Positions 1 through 10,178 are shown, counted from the first letter of the stretch. The stretch: 64,000 nucleotides of DNA from Herbihabitans rhizosphaerae (GCF_004216555.1 NZ_SGWQ01000001.1:803126-867125); one strand, 5' to 3'. The notes: generated by a model from the letters alone, not told the origin. Made by a program: numbers and translations.

Positions 1-991
1 CGCGGTCGTGGTGGTGGACCGGTCGCACCGCGAGCTGATCGCGGTGCCCGGCGAAGAACGCCTTTCCTGGCTGCACTTGGTGATCTCGCAGCACGTCACC
101 GAGCTGGCCGACGGCGCGGGGACCGAGGCGCTGGTGCTGGACGGCCAGGGCCGGGTCGAGGCGCACATGGTGCTCGCGCACACGGACAGCACGGTGTGGA
201 TGGACGGCGAACCCGGCATGACGGTGACGGGTGCGCGTGGCGATCGGCAGTCGCTGCTGGAGTACCTGGACGCGATGCGCTTCTGGTCCAAGGTGGAGCC
301 GCGCGACGCCACGGCCGAGCGCGCGGTGCTGACGTTGATCGGGCCCGAGGCGCCGGCGGCACTGTCCACTGTGGACATCGAGGCGGCGCCGGACGACGAG
401 TACGGCGTGCACACCGCGGGTGACGTGATCGTGCGCCGGATGCCCGGCTCGATCGACCTGCTGGTGCCGCGCGACGAGGCGTCGCAATGGTGGCGGCGGC
501 TGGCCGACGCGGGCGCGCGCCCGGCGGGCAGTCTGGCGTTCGAGGCGCTGCGAGTGGCGGCACTACGGCCACGGTTCGGCGTGGACACCGACGAGCGCAC
601 GATTCCCCATGAGGTGAACTGGATCGGCGTCGCGGCGCACGTCGCGAAGGGCTGCTATCGCGGCCAGGAAACCGTCGCGAAGGTGCACAACATCGGCCGC
701 CCGCCGCGCCGCATGCTGCTGCTGCACCTGGACGGATCGGCCGACGGAACGCCGGAGACCGGCGACCCGGTGCGCGCCGGCGAACGGGTGGTCGGCCGGG
801 TCGGCACGGTGGCCCAGCACCATGAGCTGGGGCCGATCGCGCTGGCGTTGGTCAAGCGCTCGGTGGACCCCGGAACCGAGCTGCTCGCGGGCGCCGACGA
901 GCGTGCGGTGCCGGCCTCGATCGACCCCGACTCGGTGCGGCCGGACACGCCCAAACTCGGGCGCGAGGCGGCGAAGCGCCTGCACGGCTGA
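1..991 (+). CDS. ygfZ: YgfZ/GcvT-domain folate-binding protein, 5' end missing
   Basis: The frame is open to the left edge of the window, so the start lies outside. The visible 330 residues match the YgfZ family, tetrahydrofolate-binding proteins related to the glycine-cleavage T protein that support repair or assembly of Fe-S enzymes. The family signature KGCYRGQE lies about two-thirds of the way along the visible part and carries the conserved cysteine. The first visible residues (VVDRSHRELIAVPG) are the usual second strand of this fold, so only some 30-40 residues should be missing. A GTCCACTGTGGAC palindrome is embedded at 364-376, read as S-T-V-D. Family assignment is firm; the cellular role is inferred from the family. 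Confidence 0.88.
   Translation, partial: AVVVVDRSHRELIAVPGEERLSWLHLVISQHVTELADGAGTEALVLDGQGRVEAHMVLAHTDSTVWMDGEPGMTVTGARGDRQSLLEYLDAMRFWSKVEPRDATAERAVLTLIGPEAPAALSTVDIEAAPDDEYGVHTAGDVIVRRMPGSIDLLVPRDEASQWWRRLADAGARPAGSLAFEALRVAALRPRFGVDTDERTIPHEVNWIGVAAHVAKGCYRGQETVAKVHNIGRPPRRMLLLHLDGSADGTPETGDPVRAGERVVGRVGTVAQHHELGPIALALVKRSVDPGTELLAGADERAVPASIDPDSVRPDTPKLGREAAKRLHG
364..376. repeat. Iterated palindrome GTCCACWGTGGAC (first of 11 copies)
   Basis: Exact copies of GTCCACWGTGGAC lie at 364, 11569, 15177, 15793, 19064, 21702, 28348, 49468, 50117, 58919 and 63665 (left ends). One-mismatch relatives are seen near 5794, 5917, 31087, 46575, 61848 and 63054. Copies occur on both strands, inside genes in all three reading frames (read as STVD, VHSG or PQWT) and in spacers. 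In the last copy the palindrome is the core of a 31-bp terminator-like hairpin. Confidence 0.9.
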
Positions 992-997
992 GGGCGA

Positions 998-1055
998 AAC
1001 CCCTGCTGGATAAGGGGTTCCACGGGTTGTGGTGGCACCCCGCCGCGCGGTGCCA
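998..1055 (+). terminator. Two small hairpins after ygfZ
   Basis: Two inverted repeats follow the ygfZ stop: AACCCCT/AGGGGTT (998-1004 and 1013-1019) and TGGCACC/GGTGCCA (1033-1039 and 1049-1055). There is no U tract, which is usual for actinobacterial terminators. The second hairpin ends 8 bp before the next gene and could also affect its translation. Confidence 0.45.
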
Positions 1056-1063
1056 TCGAAAGC

Positions 1064-2281
1064 ATGACCCGCTATCGAGCGACACTGCGCCTGCCCGGAG
1101 TTCGCTCGCTGCTCCTGGTGGTGTTCCTCGCCAGGCTGCCGATGACGGCGGCCGGCGTGACGGTGATCCTGCACGTCACCACCGGCCTTGAGCACGGCTT
1201 CGCGGCGGCCGGCCTGGTGGGCTCGGCGATCACGGTCGGGCGGTCGCTGGGCGCGCCGGTGATGGGCTGGGTGGTCGACCGGTTCGGGCTGCGCACGATG
1301 GTGGCGGTGACCACGACCGGCGAGTCACTGTTCTGGCTGACCGCGCCGGCGATGTCGCTGCCGGTGCTGGCCGTCTTCGGGCTGATCGGCGGGTTCGTGC
1401 TGCTACCGGTGCTGTGCATCGGGCGACAGGCGATGGCCGCGCTGGTGCCGGTCGAGCAACGGCGCACCGGCTACGCGCTGGACTCGATCCTGCTGGACGT
1501 GACGACCGTCGTCGGCCCGATCCTCGGCGTGCTGGCGTGCACCCGGCTGGGCACCGAGAACGCGCTGACCTGCCTCGGCATCGCGGTGGCGGCGGCCGGC
1601 ACGCTGGTGTTCCTGGTGAACCCGGCGGTGCGCGCCGACCACGAGGTGGCCGCCGAGCGCCTGCCGGTCCGCTCCTGGCTCACCCCTCGGCTGCTGACCG
1701 TGCTCGCGATCGGGACGGCGGCGATGTTCGTGCTGGCCGGCATGGAGGTGAGCATCGTCGCGTCGTTGTCCACGCACGGCGCCGAGGACGCGGCCGGCCT
1801 GGTGCTCGCCGTGGCCAGTGCGGCGTCGATGGCCGGTGGACTGGCGCACGGCGGCGTGCGGCGATCGCTGTCGCAGGTGCGGCTGCTGGTGCTGCTGGCC
1901 GTGTTGTGCGGGTGCGTCGGGATCGCCGGGACGGGCGTCGACCTCGGCGCGTCCTGGTGGTGGCTGGCGCTCGCCCTGGTGCCGATGGCCACCATGTGCG
2001 CGCCAACGCTGGCGGCCACCGGCGAGCGGGTGGCCGCACTCGCGCCGGTCGCCGTGCGCGGCGTGGCGACCGGCCTGCAGAGTTCCGCGTTCACCGTGGG
2101 CACCGCGATCGGCTCGCCGCTGATCGGGCTGGTCGTCGACCACACCGCGCCGGCGTGGGGGTTCGCCGCGGCCGGCGCGGGTGGTCTGCTGATCGCCGGG
2201 ACGGCGATCGCCCTGCTCAACCGTTCTTCTGCCGCCACTCCTGCGGAGACAGCTTCTCCAGTTCCGAGTCGTGCTTGGTGA
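1064..2281 (+). CDS. MFS-type membrane transporter
   Basis: This 405-residue protein has about twelve hydrophobic segments. An MFS loop 2-3 motif (GWVVDRFGLRTM, near residues 67-78) follows the second helix. It is therefore a major facilitator permease of the drug-efflux-like type found next to many actinobacterial regulators. The substrate cannot be read from sequence. The ATG at 1064 gives a typical N-terminus leading into the first helix. The last 22 codons overlap the convergent SnoaL-like gene by 65 bp, and the tail rich in Ser, Pro and Ala is read through the other gene's end. This suggests the stop codon was reset by a mutation or rearrangement. Confidence 0.8.
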   Translation: MTRYRATLRLPGVRSLLLVVFLARLPMTAAGVTVILHVTTGLEHGFAAAGLVGSAITVGRSLGAPVMGWVVDRFGLRTMVAVTTTGESLFWLTAPAMSLPVLAVFGLIGGFVLLPVLCIGRQAMAALVPVEQRRTGYALDSILLDVTTVVGPILGVLACTRLGTENALTCLGIAVAAAGTLVFLVNPAVRADHEVAAERLPVRSWLTPRLLTVLAIGTAAMFVLAGMEVSIVASLSTHGAEDAAGLVLAVASAASMAGGLAHGGVRRSLSQVRLLVLLAVLCGCVGIAGTGVDLGASWWWLALALVPMATMCAPTLAATGERVAALAPVAVRGVATGLQSSAFTVGTAIGSPLIGLVVDHTAPAWGFAAAGAGGLLIAGTAIALLNRSSAATPAETASPVPSRAW

Positions 2282-2657
2282 AGTTGGCGATCCCGATCTT
2301 GCCGGTGTTCTGGAACGCGACGATCTTGTCGCCCTTGATCACCTTGGTCTGAATCGCCTCGAACCGGCCCTCGCGCGGTCCGCTCGGCACGTCCAGCGTC
2401 GACTCGGTGTGCACCAGCAGGATGTCCTCGCCGATCGGGCGGCTGTCGGTGACCCAGTACTCGAGGTGGCTGCCTTGGTAGATCGTGTCGAAGATCTTCT
2501 GGTGCTCGGTGGCGATCGTCTCCCGGCCGCGCTGGATGCGCCCCACCACGTCGGCGAAGTCGGCGTCCTCGGCGAAGTGCTTCGCCCAGCCGGCCCCGTC
2601 GCCCGCGTTCCAGGCACGCGCCATGTCGGCGATGATGTCCTCCACGCTCATGGTCAA
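2217..2657 (-). CDS. SnoaL/DUF4440-like (SgcJ/EcaC family) protein
   Basis: This 146-residue protein has the size and pattern of the NTF2-like cone fold: an N-terminal helix (VEDIIADMARAWNAGD), then HFAEDADFADV and alternating strands ending in FQNTGKIGIANF. SgcJ/EcaC and DUF4440 proteins share this layout; many are of unknown activity and some are cyclases or isomerases. It is divergent from the TetR gene at 2717, with a palindromic operator between them, so it is a likely target of that regulator. The 3' end overlaps the convergent MFS gene. The fold is likely; the reaction is not known. Confidence 0.72.
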   Translation of the reverse strand: MTMSVEDIIADMARAWNAGDGAGWAKHFAEDADFADVVGRIQRGRETIATEHQKIFDTIYQGSHLEYWVTDSRPIGEDILLVHTESTLDVPSGPREGRFEAIQTKVIKGDKIVAFQNTGKIGIANFTKHDSELEKLSPQEWRQKNG

Positions 2658-2688
2658 CCCCCTTAGTCTTAGAATGACGATCCACTAG

Positions 2689-2705
2689 TTGGAACAACGT
2701 TCCAA
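2689..2705. promoter_or_regulatory. TetR-type operator TTGGAAC-AAC-GTTCCAA
   Basis: A perfect 7-bp inverted repeat with a 3-bp centre sits in the 59-bp space between the divergent SnoaL-like and TetR genes, 11 bp before the TetR start. Its size, symmetry and place fit an autoregulatory TetR operator that controls both genes. Confidence 0.72.
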
Positions 2706-2716
2706 TCGGAGAGTAC

Positions 2717-3322
2717 ATGCCCGAGGACCTGCCCGGCATCGTCCGGCTGCGCGACCGGCGCGAGGCGATGACGCTGCGCACGATCCTCACCGCGGCGCGC
2801 GGCCTGTTCACCGAGCGCGGATACGCGCGCACGCCGATCCGGCTGATCGCGCAGCAGGCCGGGGTGTCACCGCAGACGATCTACGCGCACTTCGGGTCCA
2901 AGGCCGGGGTGCTCACCGGGCTGGTCGACCTGCTCGACGACGAGGCCGGCCTGCCCGACCTGATCCGGACCGTTGACGACCTGGACGACCCGCGCGAGCT
3001 GCTCGGCCTGCTCGCGAGGGCCGCCCGGCAGATCGGCGAGCGGTGCGGCGACATCGTGGCGATCCTGCGCTCGGGTGCGGCCGTCGAGCCGGACATCGCG
3101 GCGACCCAGGCGGAGGGCTGGCGGCGCAACCGGCTCGCCGTGGAGATGGTCATCCGGCGCATCCGCGACACCGGCACGCCCGTGGATCCCAGGGCCGGCG
3201 ACGTCGTGGCCGCGCTGATGCGTCCCGGCGTGCACAACAGCCTGGTGATCGAGGCCGGCTGGTCGCACGACGAGTACGAGTCCTGGCTCGCCGAGACCCT
3301 GGCCGGCACCGTCCTGACATAA
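2717..3322 (+). CDS. TetR family transcriptional regulator
   Basis: This 201-residue protein has a TetR DNA-binding domain at about residues 15-62. It includes the signature GLFTERGYARTPIRLIAQQ and the recognition-helix region GVSPQTIYAHFGSKAGVL. The C-terminal ligand domain is of the variable kind and gives no ligand. It faces the SnoaL-like gene across a palindromic operator at 2689-2705, so it probably represses that gene and itself. The ATG at 2717 follows GGAGAG at about the right distance. It is followed directly by a GAGTCCCGCG repeat cluster. Confidence 0.88.
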   Translation: MPEDLPGIVRLRDRREAMTLRTILTAARGLFTERGYARTPIRLIAQQAGVSPQTIYAHFGSKAGVLTGLVDLLDDEAGLPDLIRTVDDLDDPRELLGLLARAARQIGERCGDIVAILRSGAAVEPDIAATQAEGWRRNRLAVEMVIRRIRDTGTPVDPRAGDVVAALMRPGVHNSLVIEAGWSHDEYESWLAETLAGTVLT

Positions 3323-3391
3323 CTCGCGAGTCCCGCGCTGCGCACCGGCGAGTCCCGCGCCCTGCACCGGCGAGTCCCGCGTTCCGTCACG
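3323..3391. repeat. Intergenic GAGTCCCGCG repeat cluster, site 1
   Basis: Three direct copies of a unit of about 21 bp (GCGAGTCCCGCG followed by CTGCACCGG-like spacer) start right after the TetR stop codon. Similar clusters lie at 13729-13812, 29991-30111 and 39873-39916, each at a gene end. Here all copies point the same way, whereas the other large sites carry both orientations. Confidence 0.85.
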
Positions 3392-3392
3392 G

Positions 3393-3800
3393 TTGACCTC
3401 ACGTCGACTTCAAAAGTTGGCCATCGGCGAGTCCGCCGTCACCACCGAGGAGTTGGCCCGCACCACGTCCACCCACGAGCCCTCGCTCACCCGTGTACTC
3501 CGCGCACTGGCCTCGCTTCTCCACCGTGGTGGACATCGGCGGTGGCAGCGGCCCGCTGATCGCCGCCGTGCTCGCCGCCAACCCGCACCTGCGCGGCACC
3601 GTCCTCGATCAGGCCGACGGCGTCCGGTACACGCCGAAGTGCTGGCCGACGCCCGGGTGACCGACCGGTGCGAGATCCGGACCGGCGACTTCTTCGAGTC
3701 GATCCCGCCGGCGGACCTGTACCAGTGCAAGAGCGTGATCTTCAACTGGCCCACGACGAGAACCTGGACGACGTGAACTCGATCGTCTGCCTCGGCGGGG
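3393..3800 (+). pseudogene. Broken SAM-dependent O-methyltransferase
   Basis: Pieces of one methyltransferase lie in different frames. The dimerisation/wHTH part (TTEELARTTSTHEPSLTRVLRAL) is in the frame starting at 3393. The SAM-binding loop (VVDIGGGSGPLIAAVLAANP) starts at 3527 in another frame. The continuation CEIRTGDFFESIPPADLYQCK near 3670-3735 is in a third position, followed by DENLDDVNSI, the usual post-motif. The order matches the plant-type O-methyltransferase_2 family, but the whole is much shorter than the normal 330-350 residues and is broken at least twice. No intact copy can be read. Confidence 0.75.
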
Positions 3801-3899
3801 GCTGCGCACCGAGCCGCACTCCCGCCTTTCGTCGGTGCCGCGCGGACCCGCCGCGCCAATAGCTTCCTCAGCAAAGTATCGAGTGAAGGGGAGGCACAC

Positions 3900-4679
3900 A
3901 TGCCTAAGACACGGGTGCGCGCCATCGCCGCCGGGTTCGCCGGGGCGATCGCGCTGTCGACGGTGACACTGCTGCAACCAAGCGCGTCCGCCGACGTCCA
4001 GCCGATGATCATCGGCGGGCACGACGCCACCGAGGACTACTCGTTCATGGCGTCACTGCAGCGCAACGGCCGGCACAATTGCGGCGCGTCGCTGATCGCG
4101 CCGGAGTGGGTGGTGACCGCGGCGCACTGCGTTCCCAGTGACGGCAGCGTGACCGGCTTGAAGCTGCGGATCGGCAGCAAGACCGTCGACGGCGGCGGCG
4201 AACTCGTCGACGCGGCGAAAGTGAGCATCCACCCGGACTACGGCTCGGGCAAGCCCGGCGGCGACCTCGCCGTGGTCAAGCTGGCCAAGGCCGTCCAGGC
4301 CAAGCCGATCGCGATCGCGTCGGAGACCGGGCCCGCGGGTACGCCCACCAGGATCCTCGGCTGGGGCACCACCAAGGACGGCGACCAGGTCCCGCCGAAG
4401 ACCCTGCAGGAGTTGGACACCAAGAAGGTCGAGGACGACAACTGCGTCAACTTCGCCCCGGGCAACGAGATCTGCACCGACAGCGACACCGAGAACGCCA
4501 TGGGCTGCTTCGGTGACTCGGACGGGCCGCAGCTCAAGGGCAAGGCCGGCGCCTGGGAACTCGTCGGCGCCACCAGCCGCGACGGCGACAGCGACCCGAA
4601 GTGCTCCACCGGCACCGGGATCTGGACCGACGTGCCCAGCTACGTGGCCTGGGTGAAGGAGCAGACCGGCATCAAGTAG
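3900..4679 (+). CDS. Secreted trypsin-like (S1A) serine protease with GDSDGP site
   Basis: This 259-residue preproprotein has a signal peptide (about residues 1-31, ending ASA) and a short propeptide before IIGG (37-40), the trypsin activation N-terminus. The catalytic triad is visible: His76 in TAAHC, Asp122 in DLAV and Ser207. The serine sits in GDSDGP, where trypsins have GDSGGP, so the residue after the nucleophile is Asp instead of Gly. That may disturb the oxyanion hole, although secretion and overall fold look normal. GGGGAGG lies before the ATG. A strong hairpin follows at 4697. A relic of a related protease lies at 5368-5520. Whether it is active is unclear. Confidence 0.88.
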   Translation: MPKTRVRAIAAGFAGAIALSTVTLLQPSASADVQPMIIGGHDATEDYSFMASLQRNGRHNCGASLIAPEWVVTAAHCVPSDGSVTGLKLRIGSKTVDGGGELVDAAKVSIHPDYGSGKPGGDLAVVKLAKAVQAKPIAIASETGPAGTPTRILGWGTTKDGDQVPPKTLQELDTKKVEDDNCVNFAPGNEICTDSDTENAMGCFGDSDGPQLKGKAGAWELVGATSRDGDSDPKCSTGTGIWTDVPSYVAWVKEQTGIK

Positions 4680-4696
4680 GCCCTCCAGCGTCACCA

Positions 4697-4739
4697 ACGA
4701 CGACCGCGGCAGGATTTGCCGCGGTCGTCGTGCGTTTTG
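4697..4739 (+). terminator. Perfect 15-bp stem hairpin after the protease gene
   Basis: ACGACGACCGCGGCA (4697-4711) pairs exactly with 4717-4731 across a GGATT loop. It is followed by GCGTTTTG. It lies 17 bp after the protease stop codon and is a good intrinsic terminator. Confidence 0.85.
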
Positions 4740-4828
4740 TCGAGAATTCCCAACCGATCCGACACAGGGCGCATCGAACCCTGTGTAGACCCGCCCAACG
4801 GCGGGCCCGGACAAGGGAGGGAACGAAG

Positions 4829-5371
4829 ATGCGAAAGAGGATTGGAACGGCCATCGTCGCGACGGTGATCGGACTGGACGGTGCGCTGGCGATCGGCGTC
4901 CCCGCCTCGGCGGAATCCACGACCGGCGAGCCGGCACCCGTCGTCGCGCCGGCGCCGAACACGCTCGGCCCTGACGGGTACAAGAGCCTGTTGCTCGGCA
5001 TGAGCGAACAGCAGGCGGTCGCCACCGGGTTGCTGGTCGACCGTCAGGACCTCGGCGGCTGCGTCGCGTACTACTTCGCGCCGAGCGAGGGCACGATGTC
5101 GCGGGCCAGCGGAGTCCTGATCTCCCCGGAGAACGGCGTGTTCGACATCGGGGCCACCAGCCTGATGACCACCGCGCAGGGGATCACCCGCGGCTCCACG
5201 GTCGACCAGTTGCGCGCCGCGTACCCGGACCTGCAGCAGGACCCGGAGATGGACTTCATCCACCACGCGAACGTGCCGGGGAGCCACGTCGCGGTGTTCG
5301 ACTTCGTGGTGGACAACGGCGAGGTGACCGACATCCACCTGCGCATCTCGGGCACGCACTGCGGCTCGTGA
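4829..5371 (+). CDS. Secreted protein of unknown function
   Basis: Translation probably starts at the ATG at 4829, behind AGGGAGGG; upstream in-frame codons run through the previous terminator. The 180-residue product has a signal peptide (MRKRIGTAIVATVIGL to PASAES) and a mature part with two cysteines (GGCVAYYF and the C-terminal THCGS) that could form one disulfide. The region GITRGSTVDQLRAAYPDL is typical of small secreted actinobacterial proteins that show a repeated 'G-x-T-x-x-x-L' turn. No enzyme motif is seen and the family was not recognised. Confidence 0.75.
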   Translation: MRKRIGTAIVATVIGLDGALAIGVPASAESTTGEPAPVVAPAPNTLGPDGYKSLLLGMSEQQAVATGLLVDRQDLGGCVAYYFAPSEGTMSRASGVLISPENGVFDIGATSLMTTAQGITRGSTVDQLRAAYPDLQQDPEMDFIHHANVPGSHVAVFDFVVDNGEVTDIHLRISGTHCGS

Positions 5372-5520
5372 CGTCCGAACGGGTACGGGCCGCCGTGGCG
5401 GGACTCGTGGGAGGGTCGTCGATCGCGACGCTCGCCGCGGGAACCGCCGCGCCGGGCAAGGAGATCTGGACCGACGTGACCAGTCACGTGGTCTGGATCA
5501 AGCAGACGATGCGCGGCTAG
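5368..5520 (+). pseudogene. Internally deleted serine-protease relic (signal peptide joined to C-terminal helix)
   Basis: A 50-codon frame starts at GTG 5368, overlapping the previous stop. Its first 30 residues resemble a signal peptide (VRAAVAGLVGGSSIATLAAG). Its last 19 (EIWTDVTSHVVWIKQTMRG) align with the C-terminus of the protease at 3900-4679 (GIWTDVPSYVAWVKEQTGIK). The whole catalytic core is missing. The simplest reading is a second S1 protease gene reduced by one internal deletion. It might still be translated as a small secreted peptide. Confidence 0.7.
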
Positions 5521-5523
5521 GAG

Positions 5524-7823
<2,300 letters not shown>

Positions 7824-7994
7824 TGGGTCACAACCTCCTCTATCCCCGACGAGACGGCCCGAACCCGGTTTGTCGGGGACGCGGCCGTCCCACTTGTCGC
7901 AGAAGCCTACCGGGGTGTCGCTCCGCGAGCCCCGCCTCATGTGGCCCCGGCCACTCCCGGCACTTCGCGACGTGTCGGTCTAATCTCTACAGCC

Positions 7995-9227
7995 GTGTCG
8001 ACGACGGAGGCGCCCGCCGAGGTGCCGGAGACCGCCGAGCCGGATTCCGGCGCGGCGGAACCCGTCGAGCCCGACCGTCGCAAACCGATGATGCGGCGGA
8101 TCGTCGTGGTGCTCGCGCCGGCCCTGATCTACCTGAGCATCCGCCAGCTCGGGCTGCTGTTCGCCAGCTGGCTCGCCAGGGAGAACAAGACCCCGCTCGG
8201 CGACGCGCTGACCTCGTGGGACGGCCAGTGGTTCCTGGGCATCGCGGCCGGCGGGTACGACCACGCGCCGGCCAGCCTCGCCGACGCCTACGGCAACCGC
8301 CTGCCCGAGACACCGCTGGCGTTCTTCCCCGGATACCCGATGCTGGTGCGCGGGCTGGCCTCCATCGACGGTCCGAACGGCCTGTTCTCGCTGGTCACCT
8401 CCGCGTTCGTGATCACCATCGCGTTCGGCATCGTCGCCGCGTACGGGCTGGCCCGGCTGGGCGCCTCGATCAGGGGCGGCTCGCAGTACACCGGCTGGAT
8501 CCTGGTGGCGCTGTTCGCCGCGTCACCGATGGCGATCGTGCTGTCGATGACCTACTCCGAGGCGATGTTCTGCGCGTTCGCCGTGTGGGCGCTGGTCGGC
8601 GTGGTCGAGCGCAAGTGGTGGCTGGCCGGGCTGTGCTGCGGACTGGCCGGCTTCGTGCGCCCGACCGGCATCGCGCTGCTGTTCGCGGTCGGGTTGGCCG
8701 TGGCGGTCGCGCTGATCAAGCGGCGGGAGAGCTGGCGGCCGCTGCTGGCCGGTCTGATCGCGCCGGTCGGACTGGTGGCCTACCTCGGCTGGGTGGCGTC
8801 CCGCACCGGCAGGTGGGACGGCTGGTTCGCGCTGCAGCAGCGCGGCTGGGACTCCGGGTTCGACGGCGGCGCGGCGACCTGGAAGTTCAGCATCGAGGCG
8901 CTGACCACCGGCCGGTCGGTGCTGGAGGTCGCCACGGTCGGGGTGATCGTCAGCGCACTGGTGCTGCTGCTGATCGGGTTCCGCATGCGGCTGGAGTGGC
9001 CGCTGCTGGCCTACGCGATCGGCGTGCTGGTGATGGACCTCGGCGCGAACGGCCTGATGAACTCCAAGGCGCGGTTGCTGCTGCCCGCGTTCACCCTGCT
9101 GATCCCGATCGCCGTGGCGCTGGCCAAGCGGCGGCCGACGACCGTGCTGGGCGTGCTCGCCGCCGCGGCCGTGACCAGCGCGTGGATCGGCGCGTACGCG
9201 ATCACCTCGTGGGGGTATGCCATATGA
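7995..9227 (+). CDS. Membrane mannosyltransferase-like protein (PIG-V-like, GT-C type)
   Basis: The start is taken as GTG 7995 (VSTTEAPAEV); the ATG upstream lies in the lysC promoter region. The 410-residue product has an acidic cytosolic N-tail, then about ten hydrophobic segments. The extracytosolic loop SWDGQWFLGIAAGGYD after the first helix is the signature of PIG-V/Mannosyl_trans2-like GT-C enzymes. These use polyprenyl-phosphate mannose to modify lipids, glycans or secreted proteins. The substrate here is unknown. It shares an ATGA overlap with the nitroreductase gene, so the two are translated together. It is divergent from lysC across 171 bp. Confidence 0.8.
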   Translation: MSTTEAPAEVPETAEPDSGAAEPVEPDRRKPMMRRIVVVLAPALIYLSIRQLGLLFASWLARENKTPLGDALTSWDGQWFLGIAAGGYDHAPASLADAYGNRLPETPLAFFPGYPMLVRGLASIDGPNGLFSLVTSAFVITIAFGIVAAYGLARLGASIRGGSQYTGWILVALFAASPMAIVLSMTYSEAMFCAFAVWALVGVVERKWWLAGLCCGLAGFVRPTGIALLFAVGLAVAVALIKRRESWRPLLAGLIAPVGLVAYLGWVASRTGRWDGWFALQQRGWDSGFDGGAATWKFSIEALTTGRSVLEVATVGVIVSALVLLLIGFRMRLEWPLLAYAIGVLVMDLGANGLMNSKARLLLPAFTLLIPIAVALAKRRPTTVLGVLAAAAVTSAWIGAYAITSWGYAI

Positions 9228-9829
9228 CGGGCCAGTTTCCCGAGATCAAGCGCGCCGCCACGAGCGCGCCGCCGCACGAGATCATCGCCACCCGGTGGAG
9301 CCCGCGGGCGATCGACCCGGACGCCGAGGTGCCCGAGGAGTCGCTGCGCGCGATGCTCGAGGCCGCGCGGTGGGCGCCGTCCAGCGGCAACACCCAGCCG
9401 GCGCGCTACCTGCTCGGCCGGCGCGGCGACAGCACCTACGACCGGATCTTCGGCGCGCTCACCCGGGGCAACAAGGCGTGGGCGCACGCGGCGCCGGTGC
9501 TGCTGCTCGGCTGCGCGATGACCAGCAACGCCAAGGGCGATATCCCGCTGGCCGAGTACGGCGTGGGGCTGGCCAGCGAGAACCTCGTGCTGCAGGCGGT
9601 CGCCGAAGGCCTTGTGGCACACCAGATGGGCGGCTTCGACCCGGACGCCGCCGCACGCGTGTTCGCGCTGCCGGACAACGTGCGGCCGCTGGCGTGCATC
9701 GCGGTCGGCCGACTCGCCGCCGTCGACGAGTTGCCCGACGACCTGCGCGACCGCGAGCTGGCTCCGCGCAAGCGGATCCCGCTGGACGAGGTCGCGCAGG
9801 CCGAGTGGGGCCGGCCGGCGTTCGGCTGA
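9224..9829 (+). CDS. Nitroreductase family oxidoreductase
   Basis: The 201-residue protein starts at an ATG that overlaps the mannosyltransferase stop. The FMN-binding N-terminus (TRWSPRAIDPDAEVPEE, then ARWAPSSGNTQPARYL at about 50-65) and the SENLVLQAVAEGL helix are classic for the nitroreductase superfamily. Members reduce nitro compounds, quinones or other substrates with NAD(P)H. The real substrate cannot be told. The tight coupling to a membrane glycosyltransferase is unusual and may be just an operon of convenience. Confidence 0.88.
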   Translation: MTGQFPEIKRAATSAPPHEIIATRWSPRAIDPDAEVPEESLRAMLEAARWAPSSGNTQPARYLLGRRGDSTYDRIFGALTRGNKAWAHAAPVLLLGCAMTSNAKGDIPLAEYGVGLASENLVLQAVAEGLVAHQMGGFDPDAAARVFALPDNVRPLACIAVGRLAAVDELPDDLRDRELAPRKRIPLDEVAQAEWGRPAFG

Positions 9830-9833
9830 CGCG

Positions 9834-10178
9834 TCAGCAGCTGGTGCGCCAGCCGTAGGCCCCGCTGGTCACACCCCGCACGTTGGTCCAAACGTTGCTC
9901 CGCTTGCCGCTCGAGCAGGTGTACCAGTTGCCGGTCACCGAGCCACCGCAGCTGACGAAGACGTACTCGTACGGCGCGAGGTGCCCGACCACCGGGCTGC
10001 TCACCGACTTGTCCCGGTACACCGGGTCCGAGCTGCCGCCGTTCTGGTAGCTGCAGATGCCGCTCGGCCCGGCGGTGGTGCCGGTCTCGGCCTGCGCGAC
10101 CGGGCCGCTCAGCCCGGTGAGCGCGGCGGCGAGCCCCACGGCGACGGCCGAGCCCGCGATCAGACGACGAATACCCAT
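9834..10178 (-). CDS. Small secreted Cys-rich SH3-like protein
   Basis: The start at ATG 10178 is chosen because GGGGAGGAACC precedes it and it opens a signal peptide (MGIRRLIAGSAVAVGLAAAL to VAQA). The mature part of about 83 residues has four cysteines (GICSY, VSCGG, WYTCSS, WRTSC). Its pattern VYRDKSVSSPVVGHL, then YEYVFVSCGG and NWYTCSSGKR.VWTNV, resembles bacterial SH3 domains that bind cell-wall peptides. The two disulfides are unusual for such domains. It converges with the nitroreductase gene, 4 bp apart. Function unknown. Confidence 0.72.
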   Translation of the reverse strand: MGIRRLIAGSAVAVGLAAALTGLSGPVAQAETGTTAGPSGICSYQNGGSSDPVYRDKSVSSPVVGHLAPYEYVFVSCGGSVTGNWYTCSSGKRSNVWTNVRGVTSGAYGWRTSC

